A stretch of 64,000 nucleotides of DNA from Sphagnum compactum. Its lineage: Eukaryota; Bryophyta; Sphagnopsida; Sphagnales. This document shows, in pieces, positions 26,231 to 37,894 of the stretch (within the stretch, counting starts at the first letter, position 1; the number at the start of each line of letters is the position of its first letter). The notes below the pieces were generated by a model. That model was not told the DNA's origin. It searched no databases and worked only from the letters and a program-made list of their open reading frames with translations. A program made the translations under genes and the position numbers. The stretch is taken from NCBI GenBank assembly GCA_965153455.1, contig OZ234499.1, forward strand, positions 15,372,271 to 15,436,270. The letters are read 5' to 3'.

Positions 26231-28196
26231 TGGACAAAAAGTTAAGTACTCACCCCCCAAGCCCTTGCAAAAGCTCAAGTGTGCATGATGTGAATCAAAA
26301 AATCTGTCAAAGATGATGTTAGAGAATGGTTGCGCAATTTATTTGAAATGCTATCTTGAAATCGATCTACTCTCCTTTGTACAAACTACACAAAAGGGGA
26401 ACACAAGTCACCACATCCAAAGCAAGGAGTTCTCGTACCAACCTTAAGTGGGCTTGGGAAGGAGTAAATCATAACTTTTGACACTTATTGCCTCCAATAA
26501 AAATGGACAATTATTTGATAAAAATCTAAAACAACGAAGATAGGTGTAACAAGTGCCCAACTCCCCAAATAAGTTGTTGGTGCAATGAGCTCTATGAAAA
26601 TGAGACCAATCCCTTCACAATTTGATGATGCACCAAAGGAACATGTGGGCAATCCAAAAAGGCTAGGCTTGAGAAACACCCAAAATTTGCAAAAGGTTTC
26701 TTGTTCCTTTGTATGAACTCTAGGAGTTCTTTTTTAAAAAAAATCATGTATAGGAGAAAACTCGAAATATAAAACATTTTCATTCATCTGATCAGATATT
26801 CATCCATCTTTCCTTTTTTTCATCAATGAAAAATCAGAACACGAACCTTACACATATCGTAGTATCTTTTCAAGTTCGGCAAAAATTATATTATAATTTT
26901 AAAATGTTCAAAGTTTAGAAAATTAAGGTTCCTTCTTGCTGAATTTTGTTTTTTAATTATTGTTTATTGATGCCAAAATTTCAAAAAGTTGTTGTAGGGT
27001 AGTTTTAGGGTTTTAGTATATATATTATTGCATGTACTTTGAACGATTTCGAATTTTTTTTTAATTTAAATAATTTTTTGCCAAAATTTCAAAACAACAT
27101 TTTTTTGCATTGAAATTAATTTTTTTATATAAGATAATTATTCAGCAGCGAGGTGCCAAACTTGAAAAGGTAACATGATAGTAACATCCAAAGGTATTCA
27201 CAACGAAAACCGTTCACTCAAAATTTTTTAATTAATTTAATTTAACTTTTATTTAAAAGTCTTTCAAAACAAATTTAAAAATCATTGCTTCCAATGAAGA
27301 ACATGTGGTTTAAACCCTAAACCCTAAACTTCAGATTTTTGGTTCTTCAAAAAAATAAAAAAAAAATAAATAACCCCAAAGTGAGTTTAGCCTCAAATTG
27401 AATTTGGTTCTATCAAACTATGTCCCCCCAATTTATGCCCTCACCAATAGCCCAAGGCAAAAAGTGATGACAATTTAAGAATATAAAATTATAGGTAGCC
27501 AATAAGGTGAGGTAGCATGGACCTAAGAGGCCCAATTTTTCTTTCCTTTGGGGGTGGGGGGAGCAACAACCTTTATACCATAACCCTTACCAATTTTCTA
27601 CTCGTGTAATGTATTTTAAGGGTAATGTGAAAGCAAGAGCTTTGAAAGTGTCTATATTGAGAGTGTTTGAAGTGTGACATGTTTTTTATGATGGGACAAC
27701 AAAAAAAAGGCCCATCATCAAACAATAATAATAATAATAATTAGACTTCAAGTTCACCCCACAATTAATTAGTATGAACCATGAGAAGCGAGTATACTTA
27801 TTATTTGCAAATTTTCAAAATAGTGATAACTCCATTTTTTATCTTTGAAAAATCACTTGGGTGCTTAAAGAACGAAACCTGCAAAATCAATGGGTTCATC
27901 TCAAGGAGCAAATGTGGATGGAACATGTACAAAATGACTTCAAGTTAATGTCATGGCAACGTGTTGGATACTTTTGGAACATTGTTTTACATTTTGGAAT
28001 TTTGAGTTCGAAAGTTATGAAACTAGGGGAAATTACATCTTTTTTTTAATGAATAACATGAGAAAAATAGGGTGCAACTAATTTAAAATGTAAATTTTAT
28101 AGTTTATTAAAATATAAATATGGTGCTTGAAATTAATTATGAGAATATACATAATATATTTTTCAATTGTTTCAATTTTAATGAAATATTAATTTA

Positions 28197-28234
<38 letters not shown>

Positions 28235-28880
28235 ATGCTTTATAGAATATTTACATTTAATAAGTGATTTCCTTGAGCTACAAAATTGAAGTGAATTATT
28301 ATTTTTCTTTGTTATCTGTGGGTTAAAATAGCTCATGGGATGTATGGGATCATTTTCTTGCATGTCTTTGTTGTTGGTTTGTTGTTGTCCATTACTTATT
28401 GGAAGGAAGTTCGAAGCATGTGCAAATCTAAATTTAATTTGGTGACAAAAGGAGGTTGTCATGACATTTTTCAAAAGTGAAAATTATGTGAGTAAAAATA
28501 TAGGGTTTCAAATATTGGTTTTTAGGTTATTAATGTAATTAAATTAATTTTATTTTTTATTTTTATTTTTATTTTCAAAATTAAAATATAACTAATATAA
28601 TGTATGCATTAATAATATTTTTAAAAAATAACATGTGTAAAATAGACTTTAAATGATAATTTTTGTAATAAGATGAAATCTAAACCTACAAATAAAAAGA
28701 GTTGAAATATTTTATTTAGTTCTCTATCTATTATGTTCTATGCAATGTTGATTTTTTTTGGTTTGTTGTCTATTTGTTTGATTGTTACTGCATTTAAATA
28801 AGGTATTAGTGGTTCATGTGTCATAAATTGTGCATATTTAGTTTTGTGGCAATAAGTTAAAGGACTTCTAGATATATTGT
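26231..28880. other. Intergenic, AT-rich, no gene
   Basis: Short frames only. A (TA)n run of about 27 bp lies at 28205-28231, and an ATA/ATT trinucleotide run near 27722. Two adjacent CCCTAAA units near 27312-27328 are telomere-like but too short to matter. No domain was recognised. Confidence 0.5.
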
Positions 28881-29095
28881 CTGGTGGCCACTAGGGTCTT
28901 GTTGGAACTGGCCTGGTGGCCGCTAGGGTCTTATTGAATAGGCCTAGTGGCTATTAGAGTCTTCTTGGAATAGGCCTTGTGGTTGCCATGTTCTTGTTGG
29001 AACAAACTCGGTGGCCACTAGGTTCTTGTTGGAATAAGCTTAGTGGTCACCAGGGTTTTGTTGGAATTGGCCTAGTGACCACCAGGGTCTTGTTG
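28881..29095. repeat. 32-bp minisatellite, seven units
   Basis: Degenerate units start at 28881, 28913, 28944, 28976, 29008, 29039 and 29071 (spacing 31-32 bp). The consensus is roughly CTGGTGGCCACTAGGGTCTTG plus TTGGAATAGGC. The period is not a multiple of three, so it is unlikely to be coding. It sits about 0.35 kb upstream of an FCP1-like pseudogene. Confidence 0.88.
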
Positions 29096-29447
29096 TGTGT
29101 GTTTAGTTCCAACTTTCTATCATTGTCTTGTTTGATATGTTGTAATGTCACTTGGTGCCCACATGATGCTCTCTTGAAATAAAATTTTGAATTCGGGGTA
29201 GGTCAACGTGTTGTATAAGACAACAACAATATTTTTGATTGCACACCGTTATTTGATCATGAGTTGAATTTTGGAAGTGTGCATAACACCCTAATATTTT
29301 GTATTGCATGTGTTCAACTGGGGAAACTTTGGTTTTTTTGTAGTTCAAGATTTGTTCACATTGAGCCCAAGTGAGCAAAGGTATATATATTTGTGTTCAC
29401 GTCTATGTTCGGAACCTTTAGGGCTCAAAAAATTATTAATTTAAAGC

Positions 29448-30030
29448 GTGAATGGTGTACTCTACTATTTCCCCCAATCTATTGTTCTACAAAGGTATGC
29501 CCAAGTGTTTGGAAGAAATATTGACAAGAGCAAAGTCGAAGTGAGAGTTGGAATGAAGCATTTTCTTGCTCATGCATTTGAAAAGTCTTACATCACAATT
29601 TGGTCTTGTATGAAATTGGAGGATGTGTTCGAGGTTCTTCCAATGATAATTCCAAATATATTTGTGGATTACTTTGTTTTTATTTGAGGACGCGAACAAT
29701 TCTCGAAGACTTCTGGTCAAATTTCTCCTGGGTCCTATCATTATTTGAAGGATTTGAAAAGTGTGTATTATGGTTGCCGTGGGTTACCTTATGGGAAGGA
29801 AAATCAAACATTGTTGATTGATGATGAACCTAGTAAAACACTTTGAAATTCGAAGTGGAATGGTTTTTTTTTGGAGTCCTTCAGGGGTGAGTTGTTATCA
29901 AGGAATAAGGTGCAATTGTTGGACTTGGCATCTCGTTTGTGGCCAACCTTAATTAAATTGCCTTTGACAAGCACAATTTGAAATCATTATGATGTTTTGG
30001 TCAAGTATTTTAACCATCGTTTAAGTTCTT
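29448..30030 (+). pseudogene. FCP1-like (HAD phosphatase) domain pseudogene
   Basis: One plus-strand frame reads through this stretch with a few TGA stops and carries the middle and C-terminal part of an FCP1/SCP-type HAD phosphatase domain. The segments are KVEVRVGMKHFLAHAFEK, then ITIWSCMKLEDVFEVLP, then GREQFSKTSGQISPG, then YYLKDL-like YHYLKDLKSVYYG, then the acidic motif TLLIDDEPSKTL. In this family the ITIWSC strand is motif II and IDD.P is the Mg-binding motif III. The N-terminal DLD/NGTL nucleophile motif was not found in the upstream 200 bp. The in-frame stops I see are TGA, consistent with CGA or TGG decaying by C-to-T change. It may be a retrocopy or a gene captured by a transposon. 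Confidence 0.62.
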
Positions 30031-30696
30031 TTTCATGAAATTATTCTTGTATACATAAAGAGGGTTGGGCGTTGACAAGATCACCATTGTCACAATTCAT
30101 ATATTGCACGAACCAAGAATAATTTCATGATACAAGAATTAAGTTCTTTATTTCATCTGTTTTAATTTTTGATATTTCAATCAATATCTTAATTTATATG
30201 TTGAAAAAGTTATGTTATTGTTTTCTTTTGTTGGCATTGAGTTTTGTTTGTAGCTGGTTGTGTTTATTGTTCACAAACTGCATGACAACGTTTGCAGCTC
30301 TGAAAGGGAAATTTTTTTTGCCATTAAGATTCTTATTTTGAGATGACATGGATATAATTGCATATTTGACCATCACAAAAGTTCTAAAACAAGGAGGAAT
30401 TGACCTTATTTTGAAGACTTGCATTGTTTGAAGGTTACTTAAAGTAGCTTTTCATTTACAATAAGATTATAATTAGCAATTAGGTTCAATTTGTATGTCA
30501 CAAATATGTTTTATTTATTCCATTAATATGTTTTCTGAAATTTTTATTTTTTTCAATTTCGTTTACAATAAGTGTTATCAACAAGTTGGGCACTAACCTG
30601 GCTCAAACCTCACATTTTTAATTTTCAATAAATTTTGTTGATTTATGTGAATTTTATAATGTTAATCATTCCATTTTATATTTGTTTGTGGTCAAA

Positions 30697-31055
30697 AACT
30701 TGGTGTCCACAAGGTGTAATTTGATGATGGATGTAAAGATGCATTTTCCTACTTGTTCTAATTTTTTTGCTTTTGTTAGGATCTAGTGGTCACAAGGTGT
30801 AATTTGATGATGAATGTAAAGATGCATTTTCCTACTTGTTCTAGATTTTTTGCTATGGTTAAAATCTAGTGGTCATAAGGTGTAATTTGATGATGGATGT
30901 AAAGATGCATTTTACTACTTGATCTAGATTTTTTGCTATGGTTAAGATCTGGGGGCCATAAAGTGTAATTTGATGATGAATGTAAAGATGCATTTTGCTG
31001 CTTATTCTAGATTTTTTACTATGGCTAAGATCTGGTGGCTACAAGGTGTAATTTG
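30697..31055. repeat. 83-bp tandem repeat, four units plus partial
   Basis: The landmark AAGGTGTAATTTG recurs at 30711, 30794, 30877, about 30960 and 31043, giving an 83-bp period. Each full unit also has GATG.ATGTAAAGATGCATTTT and a TTCTAGATTTTTTGCTATGG segment. The edge TAGTGGTCACAAGG resembles the TGGTGGCCACTAGG core of the minisatellite at 28.9 kb, suggesting a common origin. Confidence 0.9.
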
Positions 31056-31059
31056 GATG

Positions 31060-31870
31060 TTCAACCTATATGTTTTTTGTTGTTTTCTTGAGATCTTTTG
31101 TTGCAGTGAACAACTTGGTGGCCATTAGATCATATTTATAATTGAAAGTCTCATTGCTTACACGGTGTAAATCATGTGTTGGTATTTCTAGACTTTTGTA
31201 ACGTTTAGAATTAATTATATATGTGTTAAGTCTTGAAAATTCTCAATTTTGTCAAATTATGAATACTATAACTTTGCTAAGTTATGGATTTCAAAAACTA
31301 CAGATTACCCAAATTTTCTTCAATTTTTTTAATTTAAAAAAATCATGGGTTGCCCAATGCACAAAACTTAACCCTTTCTTGCCTAGCTTTGTAACCCCCA
31401 AAAAAATTGCCCACAACTTAAAAATTTCCACATGTTGTCTTATTGAAAAATGGACTCAACTTTCTTGGTTTTATCTTGTTTTTTAAAATAATGGTTGTTT
31501 TGAACTTGAGATCTAAGCTCTAAATTAGGCTGCCCTCAAGCTGAGAACAATCGTTTAAAAAACAAAACAACCATCGAAAAAACCTTTTTTGGGTTTTTTC
31601 CAAAATGGTTTTTTTTGAGTTTCTAGAAAATTACAAAAAAAAACAACCATGATCAAGGGAAAAAATAAAAAGGCTTTTAATAATTGGCTGTTTAGGTAGT
31701 GCATCAAATGTCCTTCAATCAAACCTACTTAATTCCAAGCATACACTACTTACAATTTGATCAAAAAACCAAGTGCATTCCAATTTGTTAGAAAAATCTT
31801 TACTTTTGGGGCACAACAAATGGGCATACTGAAACTTGTGAAATTTTTGCATAGGAGATTGAGCTAACTT
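31060..31870. other. Intergenic, no gene seen
   Basis: AT-rich sequence. Around 31490-31650 it contains an imperfect inverted arrangement of AACCATTTT- and AAAACAACCAT-like segments. No coding signal was found. Confidence 0.4.
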
Positions 31871-31874
31871 ACAT

Positions 31875-32318
31875 ATAACTAGTGTGGCCTGTGCCATTGG
31901 CCCGAGTGTTACCACGCCCTCAACTGATTTTTCCTTCCAAAACTTGGGTTTTTGGAATTTATTTGAGTGGCAGAAGTCACTTAAAAATCAATTAATCTCC
32001 CACAATTCTGATACCAAATAAATTCCATTAAATCCTGCTCATCAAGATCTTTCCAACAACACCAAAGGCACATTCCAATTCTTCCAAAAGTTTCAGCTAG
32101 GATTTAATTTAATTTAATTTTCAGTGAAAAAAGCTTTCAATATTCAAGAACTTCTATACCGGAAGTCCAAATGCCATGAAACCAAGCCGATGCACCCCTC
32201 CTCGTTGAGAGCTTTCCAAAGAGACCAAGAACATGATCTGAAGCATCCTGGTTCAGTGGATCTCATTGGTACAAAACAAAACAAACAAACTACGGTGCTT
32301 CATAGATAGATGAGCTGA
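31875..32318 (-). repeat. Dispersed repeat family R450, copy 2 (inverted)
   Basis: This is the reverse complement of the family described at 17890. The GGCACAGGCCACACTAGT end lies at about 31880-31902 and the GAGATCCAC end near 32247-32255. It is the only one of the four clear copies in minus orientation, and it is close to full length. An antisense frame (plus here, 32124-32309) translates as MKKAFNIQELLYRKSK..., similar to antisense frames in the other copies. Confidence 0.85.
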
Positions 32319-33015
32319 TTGCACCTGTTTAGTGCTAATGACCCTAAACCCTAATCTGACATTCTTCAGTTGTTTTTGGGGGGCTTGGTCGAGGATGCAT
32401 GCAACATCCACATGTGACTTTTCTCTGGTTGTTTTGGTATCATAAAGAAGTGGACTCATAACTCCCCAATTTAAACTATTGCACTTGGACAGTTGAGGGT
32501 CTCTTTTAAGGATTTTGTGATTAGCAGTCAAAGTGGTGATCGTGCAGAAAATCATTTTAATTTAGCCAAATTTGGCTGCATATTAGATATGAATGTTGGA
32601 AAATACATAATCCTTCAATATTCTTGGCTACCTACTGGAACTTATCATGAAATCATATATTTCTAGTTCGAAATTTGGCAAAAATTCACTAGCAAAAGAA
32701 GGTGTTTTTTAAATTTTTTTGGGTGGCGAATTCTCACACTGTGACCGGGAAAAAAAAAAAACCCAGTACCAATTGTACAAGGTTTTTTTTAATTTTAAAA
32801 ACCCACAAAAGTCACCCTATTTTGAGGAAACAAGGTCACATATTGCCATATTTAGACAATGAGTTCCTACTGGTCGCCAGAACTGGGCAGAAATCTTTTT
32901 TAAAAAATTACTTTACATCTGACCTCTAGCCAAATGTGGCTCATTCCTCTAGTGGATGAACCTACTTGACAAAATTGTTAAATAACAACAACAAAAACAA
33001 TAATAATAATAACAA

Positions 33016-33335
33016 CAACAAGGGGTGTGTCACACTATGACATTTCCATTTAAATTAAAAAAGTATCTTGAGGCAAAAGAAGAAGAAAAAAATATGAAAA
33101 CTCAAATATTTCACCATGCAAAAATATAATCTTCAAAAAAAATCCTCTGAAAAAAAGAGACCAAAATCCTTCAAGATAATATTATTATAACTCTATTATA
33201 ACTAATCTCAAGTTTCAACACAAGGCAAAATATCATCTTTCAAAAATCCTCATAAAAAAAAAGTAGATCTATTACCTCAGGGCCAAAATCCCTTAAGCTT
33301 ACTATAACTCTATTAATGAATCTGAACACAATATC
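33016..33335 (+). repeat. Dispersed repeat R300, copy 2
   Basis: Homologous to 19036-19505 but with a single internal unit. Shared landmarks are GGCAAAAGAAGAA, CACCATGCAAAAATATAATC, CAAAATCCTTCAAGAT, AATCTCAAGTTTCAACACAA and GGGCCAAAATCCCTTAAGC. Confidence 0.85.
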
Positions 33336-34710
33336 CTGAAAAGAAATGCTGCTTGGACTGACTATTATTCAACAGGTTTTGCACATGGTAGTAGAAAATC
33401 ATAAGAACTTGAAAACTTGTTGTGTCAGTTGGCCTCATGATACCAATAAATTGGTCACCCAGTTGATTAGGTGGGAAGAAGTCACACAACAAGTTCTCAA
33501 AACTGACAATTCCATTACAACACAAAAACCCAAATAGGTGCTGACATTGTACTACTATCATTACCTATTTGTTGTTCATGGGAATATATATATATCAATG
33601 CAGATTTCCCCAAAGCCCAAGGGTGGGTTTTAGCCTTTAGTGTGCTGAATGAATCCTGATGCCTAATGGTGGCCAAATTTCAAAAACAAAATTGCCAGTC
33701 TGATGAGGAGGAGGAGGAGGAGGAGGAGTAGCAGTTAAGCTAACTGACACTATTAACTGCTTGTCCCACTAATTTAATGCACTTCCTAAATGTAGGCACA
33801 TTAAAGTTTAGGGTTTAGGGTTTAAGGATTATGGTGACAGATTATCTAGTCTTCTTAACCATGTTAAAGTTATTCGTAAAGTCGGTTGGAGTGAGGGTCA
33901 GAACGTCTCTAGTTTGGGCTCGATACGGGGATGAAAAAATTACAAACCAAAATAATTGGGACCCAAATTACATGACTTCATTTTCCAGTAATGATCATAC
34001 GTTGATACTAGTGATCAAAATATTCTGTTGAACATGATTTTTAAAATAATAATTCCATCTGCCACACCAGACCTTAATGTCGTGGAATGATCGCACCCTT
34101 GCCCATTGAGTTAAGTTGGGTGTGTTGTCAAGCTCTCGCCCTAATGGGCTTGCACTGGCGCCTCGCCCAACACAATGGGCAGGCGCTTAATTCACAATTC
34201 CATAGTACATGTGATAAAGTACCTATCTATGTTCAGCTAACAACATACATCAGTTTTTTTGGAGACTTTTTGAAATTATTGTCATTGTGTCCACAGTTCT
34301 TCTTCACCACGTAAACTATTATTTTGCAAAATTCAAACAAACTTACAAGTGCAAGTTAGGAACACAAATGGCGGAAAACCAAACTCAAACTGCACTTAAG
34401 TGCATGATGCATGGTCAGAGTTCTGGATGTCAGGTGATAGAACCCCCTGATAATTGATTGCAAGGAGATTGAGATGATTTATGATTTTGAACACCATTTT
34501 ATTTGTTTATATATACTTCAGTCTGTGAATGAAGTTGGAAACAGCTAAACCTTTAAATAAGTTAATGTTGAAAACTGTGGTGTGTTTGTATGTCTATATT
34601 TGCATGGAGCTTACTAGTCTGTCTGTGGACAATGTGAATGAATTCCACTTCTTTCCTGATTGAGGAATCAGGATGCTTTTCAATTTTGAAAGGACTTTGG
34701 AGGGTGGGGG
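33336..34710. other. Intergenic, no gene seen
   Basis: A (GAG)n run lies at about 33706-33729 and two TTTAGGG units near 33807-33822. The remaining short frames show no domain. Confidence 0.45.
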
Positions 34711-34714
34711 GAAT

Positions 34715-35085
34715 CTATACATGAAGGAAGGTAGTTTGATTTGTTTTGTAGTTATGAGATCCACGGAACTGGGATGCTTCAGATTGTGTTCTTGGTGTCT
34801 TTGGAAATCTCTTGACGAGGGGGAGGGGTGCATGGGCTTATTAGTTCCATGACGTTTGGACTTGTGGGGCAAAAGTTCTTGAATATTTGAATGATTTCTT
34901 CACTGTAGAATTAAATTGAATCGTAGCTGAAAATTTCGGAGGAATTGGAATGTGCCTTTGATGTTCATGGAAAGATCTTGATGAGCAGGCTTTAATGGAA
35001 TTTATTTGGTAAGATTCGGATTCAGAATGTGGGAGATTAATTGATTTTTAAGTGATTTCTGCTGCTGAAAATTCAAATACCTTGT
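34715..35085 (+). repeat. Dispersed repeat family R450, copy 3 (3'-truncated)
   Basis: It matches copies 1, 2 and 4 from GAGATCCACGGAACTGGGAT through GATTTCTGCTGCTGAAAATTC, then similarity stops. The terminal GGGCCAACGGCACAGGCCAC segment is missing. It carries the antisense short frame (KSKRHGT.KPMHPSPS). Confidence 0.85.
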
Positions 35086-35929
35086 TTGTCTTCTTGCTCT
35101 CTTGCAAGGATCTATAAAGGAAGGTAGTTTTTCTCTTTTGTTTGTTTGTCAAGTGGGGTGGGTATTTTTCTTTCTTCCTACACATTATAAGACCTCATCC
35201 ATAACAATGGTGGCATTATTGGTGTTGGTTCACCCTAGCTAGTTATCGATACAACTAGTTACCACGAAAACATGCGAAAATTTAATAAGCTCAACCCAAC
35301 ACTCATTGTTTTTACAAACGTTCAACCTTCAACAAATATCATAGTACATTGGCAAGTTCAACCCTAGTTGTATGATTTTCAAAATGTTGGAAATTTGAGA
35401 TTTTTTTTTAAAAAAATATTTTTTGTGATTGAAAATTAAAGATCTGATGGAATATTTTTAAATTGTCATTTGTCAAAATGGAACTTCAAATAACATTAAT
35501 TATTCAACATATGTGTTAAAGTGGCCAAGGTACCATGGTTATAAAATTTGGATTGATTTATAATGTGTGATCCCATTCTTCATACATGGCCACTTGCAAT
35601 CTTTCTCCTTTTGCTTGAGTTGCATCTCCTTCATTATGAGGAGGCAAAAATGTTCAAAAAATCCAACTAGGTTTTCCCTTCTATTTTTAAAAATTATATG
35701 TCATGGTTCATTTTGATTCCACATCTCATAGAAATTGTGAAGCATGGAATATGTTACTATCACCTGTGCTCTATCCATTCTAGAGTTGAAATGTCTTAGG
35801 ATTTTTCATCTATTATTTAATGAATTAAAGTATTCTTTTTATCACAACCATCTTTATTCATGCTAGAGTCATGTATCTGATTTTGTCCACATATATAAAG
35901 TTAGTGATATTTCAATTTTTTTTCAAATA

Positions 35930-36310
35930 TGTTCAAATTGGGCAAGTGAATCACCAATGATGTAAGTTGTACATATCACACCTCTAACCATTAAAACAAG
36001 ATCTTACAAAATCTTTTGGTCTCTTATAATTGTACAAGTTAAAGACCTTGAATTGACCACCATCATGAATTTTTCCTAGTTGTTGAGCACACACATTTGA
36101 AAACTCCTTGTTTGCACCATAAACACCTTGCAAAACAATATGGTTGATACATTTTTGTTAAAAAATAATTTGTGCTAGTGTGAGCCTCTTGCTTGGAAGA
36201 TCTACCAAAAGAAATGTGAGTTTCATCTATTGATCCACATATGTTTGGCAAACTTGTCAATTCATGGAATTCTTGAATGATCAACCTCAATTGATTCCCT
36301 ATTGGAATAT
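35930..36310 (-). pseudogene. PIF/Harbinger transposase (DDE) relic
   Basis: Minus-strand translation gives FHELTSLPNICGSIDETHIS, the hallmark LPN..G.IDGTHI block around the first catalytic Asp of PIF/Harbinger transposases. After frameshifts it continues through segments resembling the HD..F block (IHDGGQFKVFN) and the Y.IGDS block (CTTYIIGDSLAQF) that holds the second Asp. Several stops and frameshifts show it is inactive. The upstream (N-terminal) part may extend to about 36900 but is too degraded to read. No terminal inverted repeats were identified. Confidence 0.7.
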
Positions 36311-37089
36311 TAATGTACTTGTTACAAACAAAATTCTATCACTGAAAACATCACATACTATTTCCACATTTTTTAAATAGTCGATGCACCCACATTAAAA
36401 CAATCAACTATATGATCGACACTATGTTCATGAAAAAATCTATAAAGAACAATTGCAACTATCTTTTTAATTTTTAATTGTGGTCTCTTAAGATAGAAGC
36501 ATTGGGATTCCAAGAATGGAATTAATTTTAACATCAATTTTTTTAAAAATCATAATTCTTTTACATGATGTATTTTCTATTTTTCATTTTTGGGTTAGTA
36601 TGTCATACATTTGATCACACACTGTGGACTATCTAGGTTCTTTCTATCACAATTGAAGAGGTTGTTTCCTTATGGTGGCCAAACACCTTACAATAGTGAT
36701 AAAAAATTCATCCTTAAATTAGGGTCATTGTTAAAGACAAATGTTTGAATTCTTGATTTAATAACAATGAGATTTGCAAGTGTAGCATACAAGAGCATCT
36801 AATCAAGAAACCTTGCTTGTGAAAGTGACTTTCATTGCCAAAAAAATGAGAAAAAGACCACAAAATTTGCAAAAATGACCATAAAAAGCTTTTAAGAAAT
36901 TTCATGACAATTATATGTTTTTAGAATCTTTCTTAAAAGGCTTAATCAATTTTTAAAAACCAATAACCTTTTGCAATCAATTTACACCTTTGACTTGAAA
37001 AAAGAAAACAACACCCCCAGATCATCAAAATCCATAATGAGGTTGGGAACGACACCTCTATGTGTGGAGCTCTTTGTTTTTGGAATTGT

Positions 37090-37890
37090 GTTTTATGTGA
37101 ATATGGACTATGGAACTCCTTGGAACCCTAAAAACCACAAAGACCATTGGAAAGCCCTAAATGAGCAGGGGTGCCACCAAAATGGTTTCATAATGTTTAA
37201 ACCCATGGTGTAAGAATTATTGAATATTGAACAATTTAATAAAATCAGAACTAAAACTTTTAAAAAAAAATGTTTTTGTTAGTGTTGATTTACCCCCCCC
37301 CCCCCCCACCCCAACAAGTAGGATCTTATGGAGGTGGTTTTGTAATTTTTACAGCTTAAAATGTTGGAGCTATTGAATTTGGAGTATTTTTATTGTTGTA
37401 AATTGAATAAAAATTCATCAAATCGAAACCAAAAATAAACTTGGGGCAATGGCACATGTCACACTAGTCCATTTATTATGGCACCCCCCCCCCCCCATGA
37501 TCTTGGTACCTTTGGAAAGCCCTCAATGAGTAAGGGGTCGTTAAGGCAATTTCATAATGTTTAGACTTATGGTGCAAGAATTATTGAAGATTCAAACATT
37601 TTGTCAATGAAAATTCAACAAAATTGAAATTAACATTTTAAGGAAATTGGGACAAATTCTTGGTATTGTTGGAAAGCTCTTGATGAGTTGGATTTCTTGG
37701 AGTGATTTTGCAATTTTTAGACATAAGGAAAGGGACATATTGAATTTTGAGCAAATTTTGTCACTAAAAGTTAGTTAAAATGAAAAAAAAACTCACAATT
37801 GAGTTATATCATTAGAGTCTTATTCACATTTGGAACAATTATATAGTCCAATTCACACTTGGGATAATGACACATGCCACACCAATAATT
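37090..37890 (+). repeat. Two old, diverged R450-like repeat copies
   Basis: Segments at about 37137-37255 and 37508-37625 share the R450 middle: TTGGAAAGCCCT.AATGAG, then TTCATAATGTTTA, then ATGGTG.AAGAATTATTGAA. GGCACATGTCACACTAG at about 37448 and GACACATGCCACACCA at about 37867 correspond to the R450 3' end. Divergence is much higher than among the four main copies, so these represent an older wave. A poly-C run lies at 37293-37307 and another near 37483-37496. Confidence 0.6.
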
Positions 37891-37894
37891 AATA

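Noticed and set aside
27312-27328. Interstitial telomeric repeat (CCCTAAA)2; also TTTAGGG units near 33807
   Set aside because: Only two units at each place, expected by chance in AT-rich plant DNA.
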